A stretch of 64,000 nucleotides of DNA from Prorocentrum cordatum. Its lineage: Eukaryota; Sar; Dinophyceae; Prorocentrales; Prorocentraceae. The stretch spans positions 511,501 through 575,500 of the forward strand of contig CAUYUJ010000669.1 of assembly GCA_963575745.1 (NCBI GenBank), in the 5' to 3' direction. Both the position numbers and the translations under genes were made by a program. The stretch's first letter is position 1, and the number at the start of each line of letters is the position of its first letter. Shown here piece by piece: positions 11,365 to 21,655 of the stretch. A model generated the notes under the pieces. The model saw only the letters and a list, made by a program, of their open reading frames with translations. It was not told the origin of the DNA and did no database searches.

Positions 11365-11582
11365 CACACACAACACACAAACAACACACAACACAACACA
11401 CGACACACGACACACAACACACAACACACGCACACACACACACACGCACAAAGACAACACACGCACCCACGCACACGCACAAAGACAACGCACAGCACAC
11501 AACACACAACACACACACAACGCACGCACACACAACACACACACAACACAACACAATACACGCACACGCACACGCACACAAA
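11365..11582. repeat. AC-rich microsatellite
   Basis: Interrupted (AC)n with ACAAC and ACGC variants. The His/Thr-rich plus-strand frames and the Cys/Val-rich minus-strand frames across it are repeat artefacts. Confidence 0.95.
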
Positions 11583-11689
11583 CCAGATGAGGAAGAGATA
11601 CCCGTCTCTCGTCGCCACTGCTGGATTCGTTTCAAAAGCTTGGTCGGAACGCGCTCTGGGATAGGTCCGGGTCGTAACGAAATCTGTAT

Positions 11690-12360
11690 CTCAAATTTCT
11701 CTCAAGAATTGAATGGTTGTGCTAATCATATTCGCCCGTTTCGTTTTTGTACTCCTCTTCTTAATCCTAGCCCCCTCCTTCTTTTCGCCCTTGTTGTTTT
11801 TATATTCTCGCTCTTGTCTTTGTTCTGCTTCGCATCTCCCCTGCTCATCGCTCCTTGTCTTTCTCCACGTTGTCGTCCTTGTCCCCCTCCTCCTCCTCCT
11901 CCTCCTCCTCCTCCTCCTCCTCCTCCTCCTCCTCGTAGTCCTTCTTGCTCGCTCCCAAGTTTTGTCATGTTCGGCCTCCTTCGCCTCCGTCTTCTTCTCC
12001 TCCTCTTATCTCTGTTCTCCTCCCTCCTTTTTGTTCTCCTCTTCCGCCTCTTCGTCCGCCTCTTCCCTTCCTTTTCCTCCTCGCTCGCGACCTCATGCGC
12101 CATGCACGGAAAGGACACGGGCACACATGTGTGCCCGATTCTGGCGCCTTCGCTTCGCTTCGCTTCGCTTCCTCCTCCTCTGCCTCCAAGCACTCATCAT
12201 CCCCTCATCCTCCCCTTCGTTTTCGTGCCCCTCCGTCGTTGCCTCCCCCCTGCATCGCGGTCTTTGCTCCGCGCCGCCATGCTCCTCTTTGCCTGCCTCT
12301 CGACACACGCTTCTCCCCGCTTGCCTCTGAAGACCGTTTCTTTTATCCCCTGGGGATCTT
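11690..12360. other. Pyrimidine-rich DNA with a (CTC)n core
   Basis: The plus strand is strongly T/C-rich, with a perfect CTC/CCT run at about 11887-11935. Open frames here are Ser/Leu/Pro-rich on one strand and Arg/Glu/Gly-rich on the other; I regard none as a gene. Confidence 0.8.
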
Positions 12361-12387
12361 GGTCGTGACCGTGGGGAGGAGGGGAGC

Positions 12388-12491
12388 GGTGACGTGACGA
12401 TTCGCGCTGGCGCCGTCTGGAAATATACCCACTCTCTGGCCCAGAGAGTGCTTAATTCCCAGACGGCGCCAGCGCGAACCGTCACGTGACC
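12388..12491. repeat. 104-bp near-perfect palindrome (hairpin or MITE-like)
   Basis: Left arm 12388-12420 and right arm 12459-12491 are complementary at 31 of 33 positions. Inside, 12431-12439 pairs perfectly with 12441-12449 around a single base at 12440. Only the two 9-10-nt segments between outer and inner stems are unpaired. The outer ends contain the palindromic word GTCACGTGAC. Flanks are G-rich and give no clear target-site duplication. It could be a foldback transposon or a hairpin RNA precursor. Confidence 0.85.
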
Positions 12492-12954
12492 AGGCGGGGA
12501 GGGGGTGGGGCGCTGGTTGTCACGGGCGTCTTCGCGAATACGAGAAACACGGATTGTTGCTCCTTGCTGCTCTTCCTACCTTCGGCATCTTCAAACATAC
12601 TTGTACTATGTGTTCGACGGCCATCCATGCCCATGGGCGACGCGTCCAGCGGCTTCCGGCAAACTCCGCCACCGTGCCTGTGCAACGGCGCAGCAGGAGA
12701 GAGAGCGATTGTAGGAACAGCGACAAATTGACGACTTGTCTCAGATAGGACGGGCCGTGAACCCGACCTTGTCTTCGTCGGCGCGGGAGGAAGGAGGTCT
12801 TGTTCATGCCCCGCGGCAGTTCAGCGAGTGGTCTGAGTTCGGCAGTCTCGATCCCGTCTTCGTCCGCGTAGTACGGAGGAAGAAAAGCGGAGGAGGGGGC
12901 GGGAGGATGACGAAGAGGAGGAGATGGACGGAGTGAAAACCAGGAGGTGAAGGA
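12492..12954. other. No gene recognised
   Basis: Unique-looking sequence with only short frames on either strand. It separates the palindrome from the minisatellite that begins near 12955. Confidence 0.45.
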
Positions 12955-14230
12955 ATCGTGGGTCCCTTTCTTTGGGCCTCCTGGGTGCTTCTTGTAAGCA
13001 TCCTGTGGACCTCTCAGGGGCCTCTTGGTGGCCTCCTGGGGCCTCTCGGGGGCTTCTTGGGGCCTCGTGGGCCGTCTTATGGAGCCCTCGGCTATTCTGG
13101 CGCTTTCGATGGCGGTCTTGGGGGCCTCTCTGGGCCGTTTTGGTGAACTCTTGGAACGCTTCAGGGCTGCCTAGGGGCCCTCTGAGGAGGCTCGTGGGCG
13201 CTCTTAGGGCCCCTTTTGGCCGACTTGGGGCCCTCTTGGGGACCCGTTGAGCTGTCTTGGAGCTATATTGGATGCCTTCGGGGCCGCCTTGGGCGGTGGG
13301 AAACCCAAGCAACCGAGAACCTCAACCTCCTTCAAAACCTAACTGAGAATCTACGGATTTAGTTTCCCCGGTCCTAGGGACCTCGTCGAGCACTCTTGCA
13401 TGCCTCAGGGGGCCTTTTATGGCATTTTGGGCCATCTTAGGTGGCTCTTGGCCCGTCTGACGCCTTCTGGGGACGTCTTGAGGGCCTTTCTGGGTCGTCT
13501 TAATGTATTATTGGAGCACTGTAGAGCCGCATTGAGGCCCTCTTGGGAGCCTCTTGGGCGATCTGGGGGTCATCTTTGACCAGTTTGGGGCCCTCTTGGG
13601 AGCCTCGCGGGCCGTCATGGAACTATCTTGGAGGCCTTTTCGCGGATGCCTTTTCGGAGGCGTTTGGCTCCTTTTCGCGGGAGCTTTGTCTTAGACGGTT
13701 CTTAGCCAGTCTGTCGTTCTCGGGCGCCGTCTTAGGGGATTCTCTCGGCCGTTTAGGTGCACTCTTGAAGCGCTTTGAGCGTGTTGGGAGCCCTCTTGAG
13801 AGCCTTGAAGGCAACCTTGGGCCGTTATGGTGCACTCTTGAAGTCCACCTTGGGCCCTCTTGAGAGCCTCTTGGCCGAATCTAGGGTTTTTCTAGGACCG
13901 GCTTGGAGCCCTCTTGGGGCCGCTTGGGCTGTCTTGGGGCCATCTCGGATGCCTCGTGGCCGTTTTGAGCGGTCGGAAGCCCAATCAAGCGAGAACCTCG
14001 ATATCCTTCAACAGCCACATTCAAATCACAAGTTTTGGCCTTCTCGGGCTCTCCTGGATGGGGCCTCTCGAAGCGCTCACGTGCCGTCTTGCGGGCCTCG
14101 TGGGCCGTCTGGACTTCGTCTTAAGAGCCTCTTGAGCCGTCATTGGCAATCTTGAGCAGTTCTGGTGTAGTCATGGTTCTCTTGGAAGCCGTCTTGGAGG
14201 CCATATTGGCCGTCTGGAGGCCGAGAAGAG
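12955..14230. repeat. Degenerate GGGGCCNTCTTGG minisatellite with higher-order repeat
   Basis: Units of about 15-30 bp built on 'gccctcttggggcc' and 'gggccgtcttgg'. A longer period is superimposed: 'ggtgggaaacccaagcaaccgagaacctc' near 13297 recurs with changes near 13970, preceded in both cases by the same series of sub-units, giving a higher-order unit of about 0.67 kb. Related units occur at 19045-19360. Plus-strand frames here (Gly/Leu/Trp-rich) reflect the repeat. Confidence 0.8.
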
Positions 14231-14447
14231 CGCCGGGGAGAGGGGGGGGGTACCCCGCGCGCGGACCGAGGGGGGAGGAGCGGCCCTGGAAAGCAGAGCA
14301 TTCTAACGCGCCCACTCCGCGCAGGCATGGTGGCGGATGATCGGTGGCGGGCGCTTTGTGGCCATGCCAAGGTCGGACGTGGCCTCCAATGGGAGCGCAT
14401 AGTCCCCGTATGTCCTTCTGCGTCCTAACCTCTTCCTTGCACAACGA

Positions 14448-14740
14448 CACAATATGAATACTACTCTCCTCTCTCTCCTGATGACGTCCGCAAGATATCT
14501 GGCCCCCTCCGCGTCTTTTTTTTTACGCAGGATTCCCTTGAAATGGGTTTTTGCTCAGGTGTTTTTTTTCAAAATGTTGCTCCCGCTGGAGCGCTGGCCT
14601 CATTTTCGGGTTTCCACTGGTTCCGAATCGTGCTCCCGCTGCAGCGTTGGCCTCCTTTTCGCGCTTCCGCTCGTCCCGAATCGTGCTACCGCTGCAGCGT
14701 TGGCGTCATTATTTCCAGTGCCATGCCACGGCATGGTTTT
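14448..14740 (+). repeat. Dispersed repeat, about 290 bp, forward copy
   Basis: The reverse complement of 23222-23530 aligns with this segment throughout. Shared landmarks in order: 'cacaatatgaatac', 'cctgatgacgtcc', 'gattccc', 'ttttttcaaaatgttg', two tandem blocks of 'ccgaatcgtgctcccgctgcagcg', and an end at 'gccatgccacggcatgg'. The frames through it are not conserved between copies. It has a dyad-containing 3' end and no visible ORF, so a non-autonomous element is likely. Confidence 0.85.
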
Positions 14741-14859
14741 CGGCCCTTCCAAAAAGGCCCCATAGTCTAGAAACTGCTCCCCCGAAAGAGCTATCGGAAG
14801 CGATTCCGCATTCGGTGTCGATTCGTTGATTTTCTGGGCCGCAGAAGCCCCCCCTACTT

Positions 14860-15461
14860 TGGGGCGTCGCCACGCCATGCTATGTCATGCTGCGCGTTGA
14901 TCTTCAACACCATGCTATGCCATGTGGTGCCATGCCATGCTACGACATCCGATTGTGCGAATAGAGATGGTAATGGATGGCTGCTCCCTCCCTCCCTCCC
15001 TCCCTCCCTCCCTCCCAAGCTGCCACGACAGCTCTAGGCGTGTCGATTTGGGTGCTGCAGCAGTTGCAGCGACGACCGCTAGAGCGCGCGTGGCCACGGG
15101 GGGCGCGGCCATCCGCGCCCCCGGTCCCGCCTGGCACTGGCGCCATCGGGAGCCACGACACGGGGGTCAGTGCAGACGGGGGTCAGCCAGGGCGCCGGAT
15201 CTTGCAGGATCCTGAGAAAACCCCTTCTGGCTGACCCGGGTTAGCGAGCCGCTCGTGGCCGCGAGGCGGCCGCGCCTATTGGCTGACCCCGGTGTGCGAA
15301 GACCTGCGTTGCAATTTTTTCCCAACCATCCTGTGATGTTGGGTCCTCGTTTTGAAGAGACAGCGCCCCGCGTTCCTCTCCTCTCCTCTCCTCTTCCTCC
15401 TCCTCCTCCTCGTCCTCCTCCTCCTCCTCCTCGTCCTCCTCCTCCCCCCCCTCCCATCACT

Positions 15462-15531
<70 letters not shown>

Positions 15532-15540
15532 CCTCCCTCT
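14860..15540. repeat. CATGC-type, CCCT, CTC and ATC microsatellites
   Basis: 14866-14945: interrupted 'catgctatgccatg' repeat, similar to the one beside the inverse copy of the dispersed repeat. 14981-15017: (CCCT)n. 15383-15440: CTC-rich. 15459-15530: (ATC)n, about 24 units. 15020-15350 between them is unique sequence with no recognisable gene; it includes three copies of 'ggctgacccgg/ggtcagccag'-type words, some inverted. Confidence 0.85.
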
Positions 15541-15711
15541 CCCTACACCATCGTCACCATCATCACCGTCACCCATCATCCATCAGCATCGTCATCTGCA
15601 CCTCATCCTCATCCACATCCTCCTCATCATCGTCACCATCATCGTCTCCACCGCCCATGTCGTCACAGAAAGCGCGCCAGTGGATGTCCCTGAATACACA
15701 AAAGGGGGGTG

Positions 15712-15990
15712 TGCTCGCAGACCCCTCCCCCCTCCCCCCCTTCCAAGGGGGGTGAGATTTTCGACCCCCCCCCCCTCCCCCCCTTAAGGGGCGGGGGGGG
15801 TCCAACCCCCCCCCCTCCCCCCTTCCCTTTGAAGGCGGGAGGGGGGGTCCCGACCCCCCCCCTCCCCCCCTTGGCGCTGGAAAGGGGGAGGGGGGGTTCG
15901 GAGCCCCCCCCCCCCCTCTCCCCTTCTTTGCGCCGGAAAGGGAGCCGGGGAGGGGGGGCCTCTCTCGCTTCTCCTTTCTGCGCCGGAGAA
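15712..15990. repeat. Alternating C-run and G-run array
   Basis: Runs of 6-13 C alternate with runs of 6-8 G, each pair able to fold back. Spacers such as 'ttccaagg', 'ttaagg' and 'cgctggaaag' lie at the turn. A related G-run array lies at 17350-17640, on the other side of the 7-bp satellite. Confidence 0.8.
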
Positions 15991-15994
15991 GGTG

Positions 15995-17270
15995 CGTAGG
16001 GAGTACGGAGTTGGGAGTAGTGAGTAGTGAGTAGCGAGTTAGTGCGTAGTGAGTAGTGAGTATTGGGTAGTGGGTAACGGGTAGTGAGTGGCGAGTAGGG
16101 AGTAGGGAGTAGGGAGTGGAGAGTAGTGGGTAGTGAATAGTGAGTAGTGTGTACTGATAAGTGAGTAGTGAGTAGCGAGTAGTGAGTAGTCCGTAGTGAG
16201 TAGCGAGTAGCTGAGTAGGGAGTAGGGAGTAATGAGTGGTGGGTAGTGAGTAGTGGGTAGTGAGTAATGGGTGGCGAGTAGTGATTAGTGAGTAGTGAGT
16301 AGTGGGTGGTGCGTAGTGCGTAGTGAGTAGAGAGTAGTGAGTAGTGAGTAGTGAGTAGTGAGTAGTGAGTAGTGAGAAGCGCGTAGTGAGTAGTGAGTAG
16401 TGGGTAGTGAGTAGTTAGTAGTGCGTAGTGAGTAGTGAGTAGTGAGTAGTGAGTAGTGATGAATAGAGAGCAGTGGGTAGTGGCAGTGGGTAGTGAGTAG
16501 TGAGTAGCGAGTAGGGAGTAGCGAGTAGTGAGTAGTGAGGAGCGAGTAGGGCGTAGTGAGTAGTAAGTAGTGAGCAGAGTGAAGTCAGTCAGTAGTGGGT
16601 AGTGATTAGTGAGTAACGAGTAGTGAGTAGCGAGTAGAGAGTAGTGAGTAGGGAGTAGGGAGTAGGGAGTAGTGAGCAGCGAGTAGTAAGAAGTGGGTAG
16701 CGCATAGTGGGTAGTGAGTAGCGACTAGTGAGTAGTTAGTAGTGGGGAGTGACTAGTGACTAATGACTAGAGACTATGTAGTGGCTAGTGAATAGGGAGT
16801 AGTGAGTAGCGATTCACGGGAAGTGAGTATTGAGTAGCGAGTAGGGGAGTAGCGAGTAGTGCGTACTGAGTACTGTGTAGCCAGTATCGTGTAGGGAGTA
16901 GGGAGTAGCGAGTAGCGAGTAGTGGGTAGTGAGTAGTGATTTGTGGGCAATGGGTAGTGAGTAGTGAGTAGTGAGTCGTGGATAGTGGGTTGTGGGTAAT
17001 GAGCAGTGATTTTTGAGTAGTGAGCAGGGAGTAGTGAGTAGTGATTAGTGAGTAGTGAGCATTGCGTAGTGGGTAGTGAGGAGTGAGTAATGAGTAGTAA
17101 GTAGGGAGGAGGGAGTAGTGAGTAGGGAGTAGTGAGTAGCGAGTAGTGGGTGGTGGGTAGTGAGTAGTGGATAGTGAGTAGTGAGTCGTGAGTAGTGAGT
17201 AGGGGATAGCGAGAAGTGAGTAGCGAATAGCGAGTAGTCAGTAGTGGGTAGTGCCTAAGAGTAGTGAGTA
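15995..17270. repeat. 7-bp satellite (TAGTGAG), about 1.28 kb
   Basis: About 180 units of TAGTGAG with frequent variants at one or two positions (TAGGGAG, TAGCGAG, TAGTGGG). Occasional indels shift the phase. There are no long open frames because TAG recurs in all plus-strand phases. The G-rich strand is plus throughout. Confidence 0.95.
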
Positions 17271-17274
17271 CTCT

Positions 17275-17345
17275 TTGGGGCTGGGGTTAGTGGTTGGGGC
17301 TAGTGTTAGGGTTTGGGTTAGGGTGAGGACTAGGGGTAGGGGTGG
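17275..17345 (+). repeat. Telomere-like degenerate patch
   Basis: The 7-bp satellite grades into 'ggttagtggttggggctagtg', then a core with GTTAGGG, TTTGGG and TTAGGG words at about 17304-17326. Dinoflagellate telomeres are reported to be of the TTTAGGG type. The patch is short and imperfect. It could be a former telomere repair site or simply a variant of the neighbouring G-rich satellite. Confidence 0.5.
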
Positions 17346-17349
17346 CGGG

Positions 17350-17640
17350 GGTCGGGTTCCGGAGTCAGGGGGCGGCGTGGCGAAAGCAGGGGTGGGGGGG
17401 GGGGGTGCGGCCAAAGGGGGGGATGGGGGGGGGTCCAGACCCCCCCCCCCTTGAAAAGGGGGGAGGGGGGGAGGGGGGGGGTCCCGACGACGGACCAGGA
17501 AAGGGGGGGAGGGGGGGGGAAGTCCCGACTACGGATCGGGGAAGGGGGGGAGGGGGGCGGGTCCCGGACACTTCGAAGAAAGAGGGGGGGGGGGGAAGGG
17601 GTCCCCAACCCCCCCCTCACCACCCCCTGGGGGAGATCCA
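17350..17640. repeat. G-run array
   Basis: Runs of 6-12 G, punctuated by 'tcccgac...ggatcgggaaag' spacers, with three C-runs. Spacers repeat with a period of about 50 bp. It resembles 15712-15990 and may be the other half of the same G/C-run family. Confidence 0.75.
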
Positions 17641-17663
17641 GCGGCGCGCCCTCGTCGTCACAC

Positions 17664-18435
17664 CCCTCGCGCGTTTCGTGGCCCCACAGGGAGCCCCACC
17701 TAAGGCCACAGTGGCGGTGTTCGCATGCGCCCCCCCCGCCCAGGACAGCGTTTCGTGGCCCCATAGGGGGCTCCACCGAAGCCCTCAGTGGGAGTGTTCG
17801 CGTGCGTCTCCCCCACCCAGGACAGCGTTTCGTGGCCCCATATGGAGCTCCACCGAAGGCCCCACCTTGGGGGCGGTCGCATGCGTCTCCCTCGCCCAGG
17901 ACAGCGCTTCGTGGCCCCATAGGGAGCTCCACCGAAGGCCCCAGTGGGGGTGTTCGCATGCGTCTCCACCACCCAGGACAGCGCTTCGTGGCCCCATAGG
18001 GAGCTCCACCGAAGCCTCCTGTAGGGGTGTTCGCATGCGCTTCCCCCACCCAGGAGAGCGTTTAGAGGTCTCATTGTGAGCTTCACCGAAGCCCCCCGTA
18101 GGGGTGTTCGCATGCGTGCCCCCCACCCAGGACAATATTTCGCGGCCCCAGGGAGCTTCACCGAAGGCTTCAATCGGGGTGCTAGCATGCGTCTCCCCCG
18201 CCCAGGACAGCGCTTCGTGGCCCCATAGCGAGCGCCCCCGAAAGCCCCAGCATGCGCCCCCCCCCCCCCCCACCCCACCCCACGCAGGACAGCGTTTCGT
18301 GGCCCCATATGAGCTCCACCGAAGGCCTCAATCGAGGTGTTCGTATGCGTCTCCCCCACGCAGGACAGCGCTTCGTGGCCCCATAGGGAGCTCAACCGAA
18401 GGCCCCAGTGGGGGTGTTTGCATGCGTTTCCCCCG
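17664..18435. repeat. 77-bp satellite, about ten copies
   Basis: The landmark AGGACAGCG or its variant begins at 17742, 17819, 17898, 17975, 18052, 18129, 18204, 18286 and 18362, so the period is 75-82 bp, usually 77. Units share 'cgtttcgtggccccatagggagctccaccgaagg' as landmark words, then 'gtgttcgcatgcgtctccccc'. As 77 is not a multiple of 3, each copy is read in a new frame. The long minus-strand frames here therefore repeat the same DNA in all phases and are not a protein-repeat gene. Confidence 0.92.
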
Positions 18436-19040
18436 GCCGCTGGTCGCGTTGTTTGGCCGCTACCTCATGCCGCCCTGCCCGTGGCACCGTTGGTCTCCTG
18501 CATCGACGCGAAGGGGTACCTTCTGCAGTATTTGAAGCTCGTTCGCCTCGCGACAGTCTACATCGCCCTGTCGGATGCACTCCCTGGGGGATGTTCCGTG
18601 GCTGCCTGGTGGTCGGGCTCTCCCCGGTCTTTCTTCACGGAGGTGGTTATTGCCCCGGTGGAGCCTGGGCCTCCGGTTGTTCCTGCTCTTTCTGTGCAAG
18701 GACTTCGCGTTCGGCAGATTGGGGCTGGCTTCCCACTTTCGTCACCGCCGTCCTGGGTAAGTGTGGCGCTCCGGTCACCCCACGCTGCCATCGCGTGCGC
18801 CGCCTTCCTCGGCACCTTCCTCGCGCTTCTGGCGCCCATTGACGCCTTCGTGCCATTTTGGTCGCCTGAGCGCCGCCCCGCACCGAGCTTGGCTCGTCGC
18901 TTTTTTTTTCGCGGCCGGTGGCGCGGCCTGCCCCTGCTAGCCTGGCGCTTGACCCGTTCCGCGCGCCCGCGTACCAAAAAAATAGATCCCTGCCGACCCA
19001 TTCAGAAACAGTATGCTAGGCGAGTTGAATTTGAAGCGTT
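18436..19040. other. No gene supported; long fortuitous frame
   Basis: Sequence without repeats in this window. A plus-strand frame runs through it from the satellite (18337-19296), but it enters from and exits into repeat arrays and has no recognisable domain. Minus-strand frames of similar length overlap it. A fragment of a real exon cannot be excluded. Confidence 0.4.
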
Positions 19041-19044
19041 CTAT

Positions 19045-19360
19045 ATTGAGAGGTTTTCGGGGGATTCTTGGAGCCATATTGGGGCTCTCCTGGGGTCTTT
19101 TTGGGGCCCTCTTCGGGCTCTTCGGGGTCATATTGGGGCCTTATTTGGGCCCTATGGCCGGGTCAGAGAGATCTCTTGGGGCCGTCTCGGCCCCCGTAAA
19201 TCAAAGCGGGGGGCACTTGAAACCATCCTGGGGCGTCTCCGATGTATGTGGGAGGCTACCTTGAGCACCATCTTCAGCTATCTTGAGCCATCTTGAAGGC
19301 CATCTTGGGCTTCCCGAGGCCTTTTTGGAACCATCTTGGGCTATCTTGGGCGCACTAGCG
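19045..19360. repeat. TCTTGGGG minisatellite, second block
   Basis: Units such as 'gggccctctt', 'ggggccttatttgggcc' and 'ccatcttgggc' match the family at 12955-14230 but lack its higher-order order. Confidence 0.7.
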
Positions 19361-19394
19361 CCTCGCGGCCCCTTCCCCTTCCCAGGCCCAGGGG

Positions 19395-19603
19395 AGGGTG
19401 GCAGGGGGGGATTTCGCTCACTCCCACCCGCCCTTACAACACATACGTAGCACCCGAGTCTGGCCCGAGCCGCAGCACATGCAGCAGTCGTTTTTGGATG
19501 GCCGGCTACTGGGGGCCAATCCGCCGCCGCCGCCGCCGCCGCCCGCCGCCGTCGCCGCCGCCGCCGCCGTCGCTGTCCGCCGCCGCCGCCGCGCTGCCCG
19601 CCG

Positions 19604-19635
<32 letters not shown>

Positions 19636-21655
19636 CCCGTTGCCGAATCGCCGCCGCAGCAGCTGCCGCCGCAGCCGCCGCCGCCACCGCAGCCGCCGCC
19701 GCCGCCGTCGTTGTCGCCGCCACCGCCGCCGCCACCGCCACCGCCACCGCCGCAACCGCCGCCCCCGCCGTCCCCGTCGCAACCGCCGCAGCCGCCGCCG
19801 CCGCCAAGTGTATTCTGTAGTGTTTTTTGTTTAGGGACGGTGGGGGAAGGCCGCATCGGGTTCGCTGCGCATGTTCCGAATTTGGAGGCAGAGTGTGTTT
19901 TGTATTGTTTTTTTGGAATTAATACAAGGGATGGTGGGGGGAGGGCCCTCATTGGCTCGGGTTGGCTCCCAGTCGCCAGGGGGGTATAATACGGAGCAGT
20001 ATCAAACTACCCACCCGCCCGCAAACCGTCTAGCTCACTCGCACCCGCCCTCCCAACACATGGGTAACACCCGAGCCTGAGCGTGTTCAGCGGTCGTTTT
20101 TTTGGATGGGCAGCTACTGGGAACCAGAGCCGACCCCAGTTGCGCAACGTTTGGGCGATGTGCGCCACGCGTGCCAGGGGCCCTTCGCGCGCCAGGCACC
20201 CTTGGGGCCTGAGCGTGCCAGGCACGCGTGGTGCGCCAGATGCGCCACGTGCTCCGAGTGCGCCAGGTGCGCCGCACACTCCTGCCGCGCCAGGTGCGCC
20301 ATGTTCGGGGCACGTGCAGAGTGCGTCAGGTGCGCCTGCGCACGCGACAGCACGCATCGAGAAACATTTCGGTTCCCGCCATCCTCGTCGAAAAACTATG
20401 CCCATCATTGTGTTTGGTGTGCGTGCGCACGGCCACGCGCCACCAACCCGCCGTCCCTGCCAAAAACCATTGGACAGTGATCGCGGGATGGTCGCGCATG
20501 ATCCATATTTAGCCGCGAGGTGCACGTTGTATTGTTGTTGTCAGGTATGGTAGCCCTGCGCGCAGCAGAGAACATGCTGGCACCCCCGCCGCCACTGTCG
20601 ATCACAATGCATAATGCTCGAGCCTCACGAACATGACTAAAGAATTTGCCCAAAAGGGTACTTTGCATTTTTGTTGACAGGGATGTTGGTGTGGGGGGGC
20701 GCATCGGGTTGGCCGCGCATGCTCCAAATGCGGAGGCAAAATGCGGTTTATAGTGTTTGTTTGACAGGGATTGTGGGGGGCGGGCCCGCATGGAGTCGGC
20801 GTGGTTCCTGGTTGGGCGCCAGCCGGGTGGGGGAGGAGGTGTGCACTAACATGGAACAGTGATCAAGCTACTCACCCGCCCGCAAGCCGTCTAGCTCATT
20901 CCCACCCGCCCTCCCAACACATGGGTAACATCCGAGCCTGAGCTGTCCAACTGTCGTCTTTGGACAGACAGCTATTGGGAACCAGAGCCGACCCCGGTTG
21001 CGCGACGCTTGGACAAGGTGCGCCACGCGTGCCAGGGGCGCCACGCGCGCCAGGCACCCGTGGGGCCCAAGCTCCGAGTGCGCCAGGTGCGCCGCACACT
21101 CCTGCCGCGCCAGGTGCGCCATGTTGGGGCACGTGCAGAGTGCGTCAGGTGCGCCTGCGTACGTGACAGCATACATCGGGAAGCAGATCGGCCCCCGCCA
21201 TCATTGTCGAAAACCAATGCCCATCATTGTGCTTGGTGTGCCTTCGCACAGCAGGCCACACGCCACCAACCCGCCGTCCCTGTCAAAAACCGCTTGACAG
21301 TGATCGCGGGATGGTCGCGCATGATCCAGATTTAACCGCGAGGTGCATGTTGTATTGTTGTTGTCAGGGATGGTCGCCCTGCGCACGGCAGGGAATATGC
21401 TGAGACCCGCGCCGTCCCTGTCAAAAGCAATACAGTGCTTGCGGGCCTCGAGAACATGACTCAAGAATTTGCCCCAAAGTGTATGCTGCTTTGTTTTTTG
21501 ACTGGGATGGTGGTCGTTGCGGGGCCGCGTCGGGTTGGCCGAGCATGCTCCAAATGTGGAGGCAAAGTGCGGTTTACATTGTTTGGGAAGGAATTGTGGG
21601 GGGCGGGCCCGCATGGAGTCGGCATAGTTCCGGGTTGGCCTCCTGTTGGGCGCTC
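19395..21655. repeat. Tandem array, unit about 0.82 kb
   Basis: Landmarks recur at constant spacing: 'tcgcgggatggtcgcgcatg' at 20481 and 21304 (823 bp), 'caccaacccgccgtccctg' at 20441 and 21264, and 'gc(a/g)tcgggtt' at 19853, 20701 and 21527. There are two full units (about 19810-20655 and 20656-21475), a partial right unit (21476-21655) and a left fragment (19395-19510) interrupted by a GCC expansion. Units contain a sub-repeat of 'gtgcgccag'. Frames in the units are not conserved, so I do not call genes. Confidence 0.88.
19515..19805. repeat. (GCC)n trinucleotide expansion
   Basis: Nearly uninterrupted CCG/GCC triplets. It splits the left fragment of the 0.82-kb array from its first full unit. 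The Ala-, Pro- or Arg-rich frames on the plus strand and the Gly/Ala/Arg-rich frames on the minus strand are artefacts of the expansion. Confidence 0.95.

Noticed and set aside
11283-12368. 361-codon plus-strand frame
   Set aside because: Composed of the AC microsatellite and a pyrimidine tract; His/Thr then Ser/Leu/Pro strings with no domain.
13124-13150. Further DinoSL-like matches (e.g. near 13134, 13213, 18855)
   Set aside because: They share only GCC plus TTTTGG with the leader and lie in minisatellite units that generate such words by composition.
17330-18395. Minus-strand 'repeat protein' frames of 160-240 codons
   Set aside because: The 77-bp unit is not a multiple of three, so the same DNA is read in all phases; a protein repeat would keep one phase.
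17664-18435. CRISPR-like array
   Set aside because: Units are contiguous and entirely repetitive, with no unique spacers, and the context is eukaryotic.
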